A stretch of 64,000 bases of DNA from Microbacterium sp. Root53 (GTDB taxonomy: Bacteria; Actinomycetota; Actinomycetes; Actinomycetales; Microbacteriaceae): the NCBI RefSeq assembly GCF_001426925.1, contig NZ_LMFR01000020.1, positions 62,001-126,000 on the forward strand, written 5' to 3'. Positions 36,069-43,777 of this stretch are shown here, piece by piece. Each line of letters opens with the position of its first letter. Within the stretch, counting starts at the first letter, position 1. The notes below the pieces were generated by a model. It was not told the origin of the DNA. It made no database searches and saw nothing but the letters and a program-made list of their open reading frames with translations. Both the position numbers and the translations under genes were made by a program.

Positions 36069-36547
36069 GATCGCGCTCCGTCCCACTTGATGTACACGTC
36101 CCCGTCCGAGACCGCGACGGGGAAGACGGGGATGTCGCGCGCATCCTTGCCCTGGGTCTCCACGACCATCCCGGTGCGGAGGTCCCACGCCTGCTTGTGG
36201 AGGGGCGAGGCGATGGTGGGCACGTCCTCGCGCGCCCCGTCGTCGTCCGAGTATCCCGGAGGCGTGTTTCCCGACGGCGTCGCCGTGTTTCCGAGGGATT
36301 TCGTCCCGACGATGCCGCGCGAGAGGACGTTCGCGCCGCCGTACGGGTCGTAGTTGGAGACCGCGCGGACCGTGCCGTCGGTCAGCAGGAACAGCGCGAC
36401 CTGCGTCGCGCCGCCCAGCAGGGCCGCGCGGCCGCGCTCGACCTCGAGGTCGCTCAGGGCGCACACGCGCACCCAGCCGGATGCGGAGCCGGCGGCGGGC
36501 GCCGCGGTCTCCGGGCGGTCTGTCTCGGGACGGGCGACCAGCGTCAT
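36065..36547 (-). CDS. nirD: Nitrite reductase small subunit NirD, with insertion
   Basis: Rieske-fold small subunit of the NADH nitrite reductase, lacking cluster ligands as in the NirD group. 160 residues against roughly 105-120 usual. Core: WVRVCALSDLEVERGRAALL, VSNYDPYGGANVLSRGIVG, TIASPLHKQAWDLRTG, VFPVAVSDGDVYIKW. About 25 extra residues sit between SRGIVG and TIASPLHK, rich in Gly, Asn, Thr, Pro and Asp with two GNT motifs, and look like a surface loop. The N-terminus is also ~20 residues longer. The ATG overlaps the nirB stop by one base. Confidence 0.9.
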   Translation of the reverse strand: MTLVARPETDRPETAAPAAGSASGWVRVCALSDLEVERGRAALLGGATQVALFLLTDGTVRAVSNYDPYGGANVLSRGIVGTKSLGNTATPSGNTPPGYSDDDGAREDVPTIASPLHKQAWDLRTGMVVETQGKDARDIPVFPVAVSDGDVYIKWDGARS

Positions 36548-39138
36548 CAACGCACCTCCAGCGTGGTTCCGGCGATCAGGACGGGGCCGTCTCCGCGCTC
36601 GGCGGCCTCGCGCTCCTCGGGCGAGGCGGGGCGCACCTGGCCGCGCTCGGGCACGTACGCGAGCGAGGGATCCGGAGTGTCGGGCGCGTTCACGAACGAC
36701 GCGAAGCGCTTGAGCTTCTCGGGGTCGCGCAGCGTCGCGGCCCACTCGTCCTCATAGTTGTCGACGTGGCGCGCCATCTGCGCGTCCAGGTCGGCGCAGA
36801 TCCCCAGGCTGTCATCGAAGATCACGCGGCGCAGCTCCTCGATGCCGCCCTCGAGCTCCTCGAACCACGGGGCCGTGCGCTGCAGGCGGTCCGCCGTGCG
36901 GATGTAGTACATGAAGAACCGGTCGATCGCCGTGATCAGCGCGTCGTCGTCCAGGCCCTCGGCCAGCAGCTGCGCGTGGCGGGGCGTGAAGCCGCCGTTA
37001 CCGCCGACGTACATGTTCCAGCCGTGCTCGGTGGCGATCACGCCCACGTCCTTGCCGCGGGCCTCGGCGCACTCGCGCGCGCAGCCCGAGACGCCGAGCT
37101 TGAACTTGTGCGGGGCCCGCAGGCCGCGGTAGCGCAGCTCGAGCTTGACGGCCATGCCGACCGAGTCGAGCACGCCGTAGCGGCACCACGTCGAGCCCAC
37201 GCACGACTTCACGGTGCGCAGCGACTTGCCGTACGCGTGGCCCGACTCGAAGCCGGCGTCCACCAGGCGCTGCCAGATCAGCGGCAGCTGCTCGAGGCGC
37301 GCGCCGAACATGTCGACGCGCTGGCCGCCCGTGATCTTCGTGTAGAGGCCGAAGTCCTTCGCGATCTGGCCGACCGCGATCAGGCCCTCGGGCGTGACCT
37401 CGCCGCCGGGCATGCGCGGCACGACCGAGTACGAGCCGTCCTTCTGCAGGTTGGCCATCACGTGGTCGTTGGTGTCCTGCAGCGTCGCGTTCTCGCCGTC
37501 GAGCACGTGCGCGCCCACCAGGCCCGACAGGATGCTCGCGATCGCCGGCTTGCAGATGTCGCAGCCGCGGCCGTGGCCGAAGCGCTCGATGATCGCGCTG
37601 AACGTCGTGAGCTCCGACACCCGGATGGCGTCGAACAGCTGCCGGCGCGACATGTCGAAGTGCTCGCACATCGCGTTGCTGACGGTCTGGCCGAGCTTGG
37701 TCAGCTCCTTGCCGACGATCTTCTTGACCGCCACGAAGCAGGATCCGCAGGTGGCGCCGGCCTTGGTGCACGTCTTGACGGCGGTGGCGTCCATGCAGCC
37801 GTCCTCGTGCACGGCGCCGCGGATCCGGCCCGCGGTGACGCTCGAGCACGAGCAGACGATCGCCTCGTCGGGCAGGTCGCCGGTCGGGGCCTCGACGCCG
37901 TCGGCCGGCATCAGGTACGCGGCGGGGTCCCCGCCCAGGGCACTGCCCACGAGCGGGCGCAGCGAGCCGTACGCCGACGCGTCGCCGACCAGGATGCCGC
38001 CGAGCAGGGTCTTGGCGTCGTCCGAGAGCACGAGCTTCTTGTAGACGCCCGCGACCGGGTCGGTGTAGACGACGTCCAGCGCGCCGGGCGTGGTGCCGAA
38101 CGCGTCGCCGAAGCTCGCGACGTCGACCCCCGACAGCTTCAGCTTGGTGGAGTCGTCGTATCCGGGGAACGCCGCGGCGCCGCCGAGCAGGCGGTCGGCC
38201 GCGACCTCGGCCATGGCGTAGCCGGGGGCCACCAGGCCCACGCAGCGGTCCTCGAAGCTCGCGACCTCGCCGATCGCCAGGATGGCCGGGTCGCTCGTGA
38301 GGCAGCCCTCGTCGATCACGACGCCGCCGTGCGCGCCGATCTCGAGGCCCGCCTCGCGGCCCAGCTCGTCGCGCGGGCGCACGCCGACCGTGAAGATCAC
38401 GACGTCCGTGCGGGCGTACGAGCCGTCGCGGAACTCGAGGCCCGTGACGTGACCCGAGCGATCCGGGTCGAGGCGCGTGGTGCGGCTCTCGGTGCGCACC
38501 GCGATGCCCTTGGCCTCGATCAGGCGGCGCAGCGTCGAGCCGCCCGCGAGGTCCAGCTGCGCCGACATGAGCCGGTCCGACGACTGCACGACCGTGCACT
38601 CCACGCCGAGGCCCTGCAGCGCGCCCGCGGCTTCGAGGCCGAGCAGGCCGCCGCCGATCACGGTGCCCGCGAGCGGCCGGCCGAGCTCGGCGGAGCGGGA
38701 CTCCACGAACGCGCGGATGCCCGCGACGTCGTCGAGCGTGCGGTACACGAACGTGCCGGGCAGGTCGGCGCCGTCCGCTCCGGGACGGGCCGCGTAGGAG
38801 CCGGTCGCGAGCACCAGGCGGTCGTAGGCGATCTCGGCGCGCGAGCGCGTCGTGACGGTGCGCGCCGAGCGGTCGATCCGGATGACGGGGTCGCCGGGCG
38901 TGAACGAGAGGCGCTCGTCGTCGAGCACGCCGCGGTCGAGCGTGAGGTCGTCGGCGCCCGCGCCCGAGAAGAAGCCGGTGAGGCCGACGCGGTCGTACGG
39001 GTGGCGGCCCTCGTCGCCGATCAGCGTGACGCGCACGTCGGCGTCGGTGCGGCTCAGCAGGCTCTCGACGAAGCGGTGCGCCACCATGCCGGCGCCGACG
39101 ACGACGATGCGACGGGGTGTTTCGGTCGAGGCGGTCAT
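36547..39138 (-). CDS. nirB: NADH-dependent nitrite reductase, large subunit
   Basis: Reduces nitrite to ammonium with six electrons from NAD(P)H in the cytoplasm. 863 residues: an FAD/NAD oxidoreductase module (VVVVGAGMVAHRFVE, VIGGGLLGLEAAGAL), then a BFD-type [2Fe-2S] domain (CSCSSVTAGRIRGAV, CTKAGATCGSC). The C-terminal sulfite/nitrite reductase domains bind siroheme and [4Fe-4S] through CVGSTWCRYG and GVSGCARECAEA. The ATG at 39138 has the ribosome site GGCAGGAG. Head of nirB-nirD-cysG; its promoter carries the module shared with narK. Confidence 0.96.
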   Translation of the reverse strand: MTASTETPRRIVVVGAGMVAHRFVESLLSRTDADVRVTLIGDEGRHPYDRVGLTGFFSGAGADDLTLDRGVLDDERLSFTPGDPVIRIDRSARTVTTRSRAEIAYDRLVLATGSYAARPGADGADLPGTFVYRTLDDVAGIRAFVESRSAELGRPLAGTVIGGGLLGLEAAGALQGLGVECTVVQSSDRLMSAQLDLAGGSTLRRLIEAKGIAVRTESRTTRLDPDRSGHVTGLEFRDGSYARTDVVIFTVGVRPRDELGREAGLEIGAHGGVVIDEGCLTSDPAILAIGEVASFEDRCVGLVAPGYAMAEVAADRLLGGAAAFPGYDDSTKLKLSGVDVASFGDAFGTTPGALDVVYTDPVAGVYKKLVLSDDAKTLLGGILVGDASAYGSLRPLVGSALGGDPAAYLMPADGVEAPTGDLPDEAIVCSCSSVTAGRIRGAVHEDGCMDATAVKTCTKAGATCGSCFVAVKKIVGKELTKLGQTVSNAMCEHFDMSRRQLFDAIRVSELTTFSAIIERFGHGRGCDICKPAIASILSGLVGAHVLDGENATLQDTNDHVMANLQKDGSYSVVPRMPGGEVTPEGLIAVGQIAKDFGLYTKITGGQRVDMFGARLEQLPLIWQRLVDAGFESGHAYGKSLRTVKSCVGSTWCRYGVLDSVGMAVKLELRYRGLRAPHKFKLGVSGCARECAEARGKDVGVIATEHGWNMYVGGNGGFTPRHAQLLAEGLDDDALITAIDRFFMYYIRTADRLQRTAPWFEELEGGIEELRRVIFDDSLGICADLDAQMARHVDNYEDEWAATLRDPEKLKRFASFVNAPDTPDPSLAYVPERGQVRPASPEEREAAERGDGPVLIAGTTLEVR

Positions 39139-39172
39139 CTCGCTCCTGCCGGTGGGGGACGGTGTGGATCCC

Positions 39173-39238
39173 ACGGTAGGAACGGCGTGTTTCGCCGCGG
39201 CGCGGCGTTCGATTACCCCGAGCGAACGATTCCCTCAC
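39173..39238 (-). promoter_or_regulatory. nirB promoter with 55-bp module shared with narK
   Basis: Read leftwards: GTGAG-n6-GTTCG-n6-GTAAT-n18-GAAACACGCC (39238 to 39184), five bases, then the -10 TACCGT (39178-39173). The module length (55 bp), the 18-base spacer, the ten-base GAAACACGCC and the 5-base gap to the -10 are the same as upstream of narK. Confidence 0.65.
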
Positions 39239-39273
39239 GTCGGGGCGGCGCCGCGTGTGAGTTCCGCGCGGCG

Positions 39274-39361
39274 CGAGACGTCATCTCCGGCACGAGACCG
39301 CATCCCCGGCCCGAGACCGCATCCCCGGCCCGAGACCGCGGTGGTCCGCTGCGGTCTCGGG
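39274..39361. repeat. 19-bp tandem repeats ending in a hairpin
   Basis: CGAGAC-starting units begin at 39274, 39293, 39312 and 39331 (period exactly 19). The second and third are identical; the first and last diverge. The last unit forms an 11-bp hairpin with an inverted copy: CCCGAGACCGC (39329-39339) and GCGGTCTCGGG (39351-39361), with another CCGTCTCGG just beyond. It lies between map and nirB and resembles a small REP/BIME-type element. Confidence 0.7.
39329..39361 (-). terminator. Terminator-like hairpin downstream of map
   Basis: Perfect 11-bp stem with an 11-base loop starting 30 bases beyond the map stop codon. It would stop leftward map transcription before the nirB promoter. There is no T tract. 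Confidence 0.5.
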
Positions 39362-39391
39362 GCGGCGTTGCCGTCTCGGCGGGGGCCTCGC

Positions 39392-40165
39392 TCAGAGGCC
39401 GGCGCGGTCGGTGAGGACGATCGGGCCGTCCTCGGTGATCGCGATGGTGTGCTCCGAGTGCGCGCCGCGCGAGCCGTCGGCGCTGCGCAGCGTCCAGCCG
39501 TCCGGGTCGGTGATGAGCTCGTCGGTGGTCTGCAGGAACCACGGCTCGATCGCGATCACGAGGCCCGGCTTGAGCGGGAAGCCCCGGCCCGGGCGGCCGT
39601 CGTTGGGGACGTGCGGGTCGCCGTGCATGATGCGGCCGACGCCGTGGCCGCCGAAGTCCGTGTTGATGCTGAGGCCCTCGCCGCGGGCGACGGCCGCGAT
39701 CGCGGCCGAGATGTCGCCGATCCGGTTGCCGACCGTGGCCGCGGCGATCGCGGCGTCGAGGGCGCGCTCGGTCGTGTCGATCAGCGCGAGGTCCTCGTCG
39801 CGCGGGGTGCCGACCACGAACGACACGGCCGAGTCGGCGACCCAGCCGTCGACGGACGCCGCGAAGTCGAGCGTGACGAGGTCGCCGTCGCGCAGCGCGT
39901 AGTCGAAGGGGAGTCCGTGGAGCACGGCGTCGTTGATCGACGTGCAGATCACCTTGCCGAACGGGCTCGCGCCGAACGAGGGGTGGTAGTCGATGTAGCA
40001 GGACTCCGCGCCGGCCCTGCGGATCATGTCGTGCGCGCGCCGGTCGAGCGCGAGCAGGTTGGTGCCGACCTTGGTCTCCTCGCGCAGGGTCGCGAGCACC
40101 TCCGCGACGAACCGGCCCGCGGGCCGCATCTGCTCGATCTCGGCCGGGGTGCGCAGTTCGATCAT
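39392..40165 (-). CDS. map: Methionine aminopeptidase, type I
   Basis: Removes the initiator methionine from nascent proteins. 257 residues with the five metal ligands in pita-bread order: Asp in VTLDFAASVDGW and VADSAVSF, His in GGHGVGRIMH, Glu in IAIEPWFL and Glu in GAHSEHTIAI. The ATG at 40165 has a GAGAGGAC ribosome site; in-frame ATGs at 40189 and 40222 are less likely. It stands alone between the nitrite operon and a divergent membrane protein. In many genomes map sits by secY-adk, so this may be a second copy. Confidence 0.93.
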   Translation of the reverse strand: MIELRTPAEIEQMRPAGRFVAEVLATLREETKVGTNLLALDRRAHDMIRRAGAESCYIDYHPSFGASPFGKVICTSINDAVLHGLPFDYALRDGDLVTLDFAASVDGWVADSAVSFVVGTPRDEDLALIDTTERALDAAIAAATVGNRIGDISAAIAAVARGEGLSINTDFGGHGVGRIMHGDPHVPNDGRPGRGFPLKPGLVIAIEPWFLQTTDELITDPDGWTLRSADGSRGAHSEHTIAITEDGPIVLTDRAGL

Positions 40166-40278
40166 CAGAGTCCTCTCACTCGCGTCCATTCTCCCTGATC
40201 CCGTCTGGACGGCCGGTGGCATCCTGTGTCTTCCTCATGGATCGGGATCCGACCCGCCCGTCGGCGGGGGAGCGCGCC

Positions 40279-40284
40279 TAGCAT
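40279..40284 (+). promoter_or_regulatory. -10 element of the 40291 gene
   Basis: TAGCAT ends 6 bases before the ATG at 40291 (predicted leaderless). Confidence 0.4.
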
Positions 40285-40290
40285 CGGGAC

Positions 40291-40719
40291 ATGGCCCTCC
40301 GTCGTCTGCTCTCCCGCTGGCTGTGGCCCGCGGCCGTCGTGCTGCCCGTCTGGCTGCTGATCGGCTGGGGCGTGTCGGGGGCGAACGGATGGGCCTTCCT
40401 GTGGGTGCTCTTCATCGCCGTGCCGTCGGTCCTGATCGGCCAGGTCGTGCTGATCCTGCTGAACCGCGCCCGCCCGTCCGTGCGGCGGACGGGTGCCGTG
40501 TCGTGGCTCGACGTGGCGGGCTTCGGGGTCTGGCACGCCCTGACGATCGCGGTCGGTCTGTTCGTGGAGGCCTGGTTCGGCCTCACGCTGGCGCTCGCGA
40601 TCCTCGCCGCCGTCGGCCTCCTGTGGCTGCAGCTCTGGCAGCTGTGGCGCGAGGCGTCGCCGTCGCGGCTGCTCCGCACCCCCTCCACGTCGAACGTCAT
40701 CGTCATCGACGAGCGCTGA
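40291..40719 (+). CDS. Membrane protein of unknown function upstream of rplS
   Basis: 142 residues with four predicted membrane helices (about 10-30, 34-56, 72-92, 96-116) and a polar tail that includes NVIVIDER. No family recognised. Immediately upstream of rplS in the same direction, but rplS has its own promoter. It has a leaderless-type start like several other genes here. Confidence 0.7.
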   Translation: MALRRLLSRWLWPAAVVLPVWLLIGWGVSGANGWAFLWVLFIAVPSVLIGQVVLILLNRARPSVRRTGAVSWLDVAGFGVWHALTIAVGLFVEAWFGLTLALAILAAVGLLWLQLWQLWREASPSRLLRTPSTSNVIVIDER

Positions 40720-40755
40720 CGCGCCCGGGCCCGGCCGGCGGCGTGCGATCGGTTC

Positions 40756-40764
40756 TGATAAGAT
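40756..40764 (+). promoter_or_regulatory. Extended -10 promoter of rplS
   Basis: TGATAAGAT: an extended -10 (TGN + TAAGAT). Transcription would start near 40771 and give a leader of about 145 bases before rplS. Confidence 0.6.
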
Positions 40765-40770
40765 CGCTGT

Positions 40771-40916
40771 TTGTGCCGTGGCCGGTGCAGCTGTCGCTGT
40801 GCCCGCTTCGCCGCTCTGCCTCAGGGGAGCCGAGGGTCGTCCGACCTCACAGCACACGCAGACAACCACCATCTCAGACGCGGCCGACCTGTGGCGGCCG
40901 CAGGAAGTGATCCGAT
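40771..40916 (+). other. rplS 5' leader
   Basis: About 145 untranslated bases, the last part with GGCGGCCGCAGGAAGTG and a GGAAG ribosome site. A long leader on a ribosomal protein gene suggests autogenous or translational control, but I find no known L19 leader fold. Confidence 0.35.
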
Positions 40917-41267
40917 ATGCACATCCTCGACACCGTCGACGCCGCCTCGCTGCGCACCGACATCCCCGAGTTCGGCCCCGGCGACACCGTCAAGGTCCAC
41001 GTCAACATCGTCGAGGGCTCGCGCTCGCGCATCCAGGTCTTCCAGGGTGTCGTGATCGGCCGCCAGGGCGACGGCGTCCGCGAGACCTTCACGGTCCGCA
41101 AGATCAGCTTCCAGGTCGGCGTGGAGCGCACCTTCCCGGTGCACTCGCCGGTCATCGACCACATCGAGGTCGTGACCCGCGGTGACGTGCGCCGCGCCAA
41201 GCTGTACTACCTGCGCAACCTGCGCGGCAAGAAGGCGAAGATCAAGGAGAAGCGCGACAACGGCTGA
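40917..41267 (+). CDS. rplS: Large ribosomal subunit protein bL19
   Basis: bL19 lies at the interface of the 30S and 50S subunits. 116 residues, full length: [60 protein letters not shown], and a basic tail. It usually follows trmD directly; here it is about 24.9 kb away with its own promoter and a strong terminator. Confidence 0.98.
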   Translation: MHILDTVDAASLRTDIPEFGPGDTVKVHVNIVEGSRSRIQVFQGVVIGRQGDGVRETFTVRKISFQVGVERTFPVHSPVIDHIEVVTRGDVRRAKLYYLRNLRGKKAKIKEKRDNG

Positions 41268-41286
41268 GCCCGCGTCCCACTCCCAT

Positions 41287-41318
41287 GGAACCCCGCGACC
41301 GATCGGTCGCGGGGTTCC
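41287..41318 (+). terminator. rplS terminator
   Basis: Perfect 32-base palindrome, 14-bp arms GGAACCCCGCGACC around GATC, starting 19 bases after the rplS stop. Confidence 0.88.
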
Positions 41319-41451
41319 GTGCATCCGGGGAGGGGCGGCGACGCGACGCGCGCGACGTGCGCGGATCGTCGGCGGGCCGACGGTCGCACGGGTCCGGATG
41401 TGCGAACCTGGAAGGAGCGCTCCGGACCGGGCGCGGCAGTCGAAGGAACCC

Positions 41452-42243
41452 ATGAGCAGCGAGCCCCCCGCCTCCGCAGCGCCCCTGCACCGTCGCGACG
41501 CGCGGGAGGCCGCGGCGCACGCCCCGCGGCGGGGCCGCGGCTGGCTCGCCTTCCTGCGCGACGTGCTCGTGATCGTCCTGATCGCGGTGGTCGTGTCGTT
41601 CCTCGTGAAGACCTTCGTGGTGCGCTCGTTCTTCATCCCGTCAGCGTCGATGGAGGACACGCTCGTCATCAACGACCGGATCCTGGTCGACGAGCTGACG
41701 CCCGACTGGTCCGGATACGACCGGGGCGACGTCGTCGTGTTCGCCGACCCGGGCGGCTGGCTCGACCCGACGCCCGAGCCGCCGCGGTCGCCGTTCGAGA
41801 CGGGCGTGGACTGGCTGCTCAGTCTCGTGGGCCTGTCCGCCTCCGACTCCGACGACCACCTCGTCAAGCGGATCATCGGTCTCCCCGGAGACCACGTCGT
41901 CTGCTGCAACGCGTTCGGCCAGATCACGGTCAACGACGTGCCGATCGACGAGATGGGCTACATCAAGCTGCCCGCCGGCGACACCGAGGCGTCCGAGGTC
42001 GAGTTCGACGTGACGGTGCCCGACGGATCGCTGTGGGTGCTGGGCGACAACCGCGACCGGTCGAAGGACTCGCGCTACAACACGGACCAGCCCGGCGAGG
42101 GATTCGTGCCGCTCGACAACGTGGTGGGCCGGGTGTTCCTGCGGACCTGGCCGCTCGAGCGGTTCGGCCCCATCGACGGACACCACGAGGTGTTCGCCGG
42201 CGTGCCAGGGGCCGCCGACGCGATCGAGGAGGCGTCGCGCTGA
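41452..42243 (+). CDS. lepB: Signal peptidase I
   Basis: Membrane serine protease that removes Sec and Tat signal peptides. 263 residues: a basic cytoplasmic N-terminus, one membrane helix (~34-56), catalytic Ser66 in FIPSASMEDTL and catalytic Lys139 in HLVKRIIGLPGD. The C-terminal signature is VLGDNRDRSKDSR. The ATG at 41452 follows GAAGGAAC. The order rplS-lepB-rnhB is conserved in actinobacteria. It overlaps rnhB by one base. Confidence 0.95.
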   Translation: MSSEPPASAAPLHRRDAREAAAHAPRRGRGWLAFLRDVLVIVLIAVVVSFLVKTFVVRSFFIPSASMEDTLVINDRILVDELTPDWSGYDRGDVVVFADPGGWLDPTPEPPRSPFETGVDWLLSLVGLSASDSDDHLVKRIIGLPGDHVVCCNAFGQITVNDVPIDEMGYIKLPAGDTEASEVEFDVTVPDGSLWVLGDNRDRSKDSRYNTDQPGEGFVPLDNVVGRVFLRTWPLERFGPIDGHHEVFAGVPGAADAIEEASR

Positions 42244-42914
42244 TGGCCGTCGCCGTGCCCACCCTGTCGCTGGAGCGGCGCCTGCTGCGCGAGACGCCGC
42301 TGGTCTTCGCGTGCGACGAGGTGGGGCGCGGCGCGCTGGCGGGGCCGGTCGCGGTGGGCGCCTCGGTGATCGACGCGGCGTCGGCGCGGCGTCGCGTGCC
42401 CGAGGGGCTGCGCGACTCGAAGCTCGTGCCCGAGCCGAAGCGGGCCGCCGTGGCCGAGCGCGCCGCCGGATGGGTGCGCGCCAGCGCCGTCGGGTGGGCC
42501 GAGGCCGACGAGATCGACGAGGTCGGGATCATCCGGGCCCTCGGGCTCGCGGCCGTGCGGGCGCTGGCGGCGCTCGAGGAGCTGGGCTTCGCCCCGGCGA
42601 CCGGCGTCGTGCTGCTGGACGGCAACCACGACTACATCACCCCCGTCTCGCGCCCGGCCGGCGGGGCGGGGCTCACGGTGCGGCCCGTCATCAAGGCCGA
42701 CCGGGACTGCGCATCGGCGTCGGCCGCGTCGGTCATCGCGAAGGTCGCCAGGGACGCCCGCATGGTGGCCCTGCACGACGAGCACCCGCACTACGACTGG
42801 TGCAGCAACAAGGGCTACGCCAGCCCCACGCACCGCGCCGCGATCCGCGAGCTCGGCCTGAGCGCGCACCACCGGCGCTCGTGGGCGATCGCGGACGCCC
42901 CGACGCTGTTCTGA
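42243..42914 (+). CDS. rnhB: Ribonuclease HII
   Basis: Cuts RNA in RNA-DNA hybrids and at single ribonucleotides in DNA. 223 residues with the DEXGRG motif CDEVGRGALAGPV (Asp25, Glu26), RDSKLVPE, LLDGNHDY and KADRDCASASAASVIAKVARD containing further catalytic Asp residues. The ATG shares its first base with the lepB stop codon. Confidence 0.96.
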   Translation: MAVAVPTLSLERRLLRETPLVFACDEVGRGALAGPVAVGASVIDAASARRRVPEGLRDSKLVPEPKRAAVAERAAGWVRASAVGWAEADEIDEVGIIRALGLAAVRALAALEELGFAPATGVVLLDGNHDYITPVSRPAGGAGLTVRPVIKADRDCASASAASVIAKVARDARMVALHDEHPHYDWCSNKGYASPTHRAAIRELGLSAHHRRSWAIADAPTLF

Positions 42915-42957
42915 CCGGGCCCGGCCCCGCCTCGGCGGCGTGCGCTCCGGGCCGGTC
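42913..42957 (+). terminator. Possible terminator of lepB-rnhB
   Basis: GACCGGGCCCGG pairs with CCGGGCCGGTC with one bulged G. The hairpin begins at the rnhB stop codon, and no T tract follows. Confidence 0.4.
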
Positions 42958-42978
42958 CGGCGCGCTCCCGCGCGGCCA

Positions 42979-42984
42979 TAGGAT
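42979..42984 (+). promoter_or_regulatory. -10 element of the DUF2469 gene
   Basis: TAGGAT 9 bases before the ATG, giving a leader of only a few bases; a GGAG lies between them. Confidence 0.4.
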
Positions 42985-42993
42985 GGAGTCACC

Positions 42994-43320
42994 ATGGATG
43001 ACGAGGTCTTCGACGACTACGACCGCGAACTCGAGCTGGCGCTCTACCGCGAGTACCGCGACGTCGTCTCGCAGTTCCAGTACGTGATCGAGACGGAACG
43101 GCGCTTCTACCTCGCCAACGACGTCAGCGTCGTGCGTCACGACACCGAGCACGACTTCTACTTCGAGCTGACGATGACCGACGTCTGGGTGTGGGACATC
43201 TACCGCGCCGACCGCTTCGTGAAGTCGGTGCGCGTCCTGACGTTCAAGGACGTCAACATCGAGGAGCTCTCGCGGCGCGACTTCCAGCTGCCCGAGGAGC
43301 TCTCGATCGACGGCAAGTAG
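42994..43320 (+). CDS. DUF2469 family protein
   Basis: 108 residues, acidic, rich in aromatic residues, no membrane segment (REYRDVVSQFQYVIETERRF, FYFELTMTDVWVWDIYRADR, VLTFKDVNIEELSRRDF). The family is nearly universal in actinobacteria at this exact place between rnhB and yraN. Function unknown. Conservation of position and its own promoter suggest a housekeeping role. Confidence 0.9.
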   Translation: MDDEVFDDYDRELELALYREYRDVVSQFQYVIETERRFYLANDVSVVRHDTEHDFYFELTMTDVWVWDIYRADRFVKSVRVLTFKDVNIEELSRRDFQLPEELSIDGK

Positions 43321-43402
43321 CCGGCCCTCGTCCACAGGCCGCGTCCACGGCCGGATCTCCGCCTGAGCGGCCGTCGGCCGCTCGCGGCGCCGCGATCCCC
43401 GG

Positions 43403-43408
43403 CACGCT
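43403..43408 (+). promoter_or_regulatory. Weak -10 element of yraN
   Basis: CACGCT ends 6 bases before the ATG at 43415; same spacing as the other leaderless candidates. Confidence 0.3.
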
Positions 43409-43414
43409 CGGGGC

Positions 43415-43777
43415 ATGGCACGCAAGGACGAGCTGGGCCGGGCGGGGGAGGACCGCGCCGCCGCGTATCTGACGGAGCGCGGGTACGAGATCCTCGACCG
43501 CAACTGGCGCTGCCCCGCGGGCGAGATCGACATCGTCGCGGCCCGACCCGGGCGCCTGGCGGTGGTCGAGGTGAAGACGCGCAGCGGGATCGCGTACGGG
43601 CATCCGTTCGCGGCGATCGACGATCGCAAGCTCGGCCGGCTCTGGCGGCTGGCGCTGGCGTGGGCCGCCGCCCATCCCGGACACGCGCGCCGCCGCCGGA
43701 TCCGGGTGGACGGCATCGCGATCATCGGGCGCGACCCGCGCACGGCGACGCTCGAGCACCTCGAGGGGCTGCGGTGA
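43415..43777 (+). CDS. yraN: YraN family nuclease-like protein (UPF0102)
   Basis: 120 residues with the restriction-endonuclease-like core of the family: GRAGEDRAAAYLTERGYEIL, WRCPAGEIDIVA and VVEVKTRSG, i.e. the E...D...EXK metal site. The cellular role is not established; Holliday-junction or DNA-uptake processing is suspected because of steady linkage to comM and dprA. GTGA overlap with comM. Confidence 0.9.
   Translation: MARKDELGRAGEDRAAAYLTERGYEILDRNWRCPAGEIDIVAARPGRLAVVEVKTRSGIAYGHPFAAIDDRKLGRLWRLALAWAAAHPGHARRRRIRVDGIAIIGRDPRTATLEHLEGLR

Noticed and set aside
36261..36290. Copies of GGCGTGTTTC-like sequence inside nirD resembling the narK/nirB module
   Set aside because: It lies in coding DNA for the GNT loop, and 18 bases on there is no GTTAC or ATTAC half-site.
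39274..39361. 19-bp repeats as a CRISPR array or replication iterons
   Set aside because: Units are contiguous without spacers, partly degenerate, and no replication gene is near.
36481..39414. 977-codon frame antisense to nirB-nirD
   Set aside because: Same shadow effect; no ribosome site and low-complexity composition.
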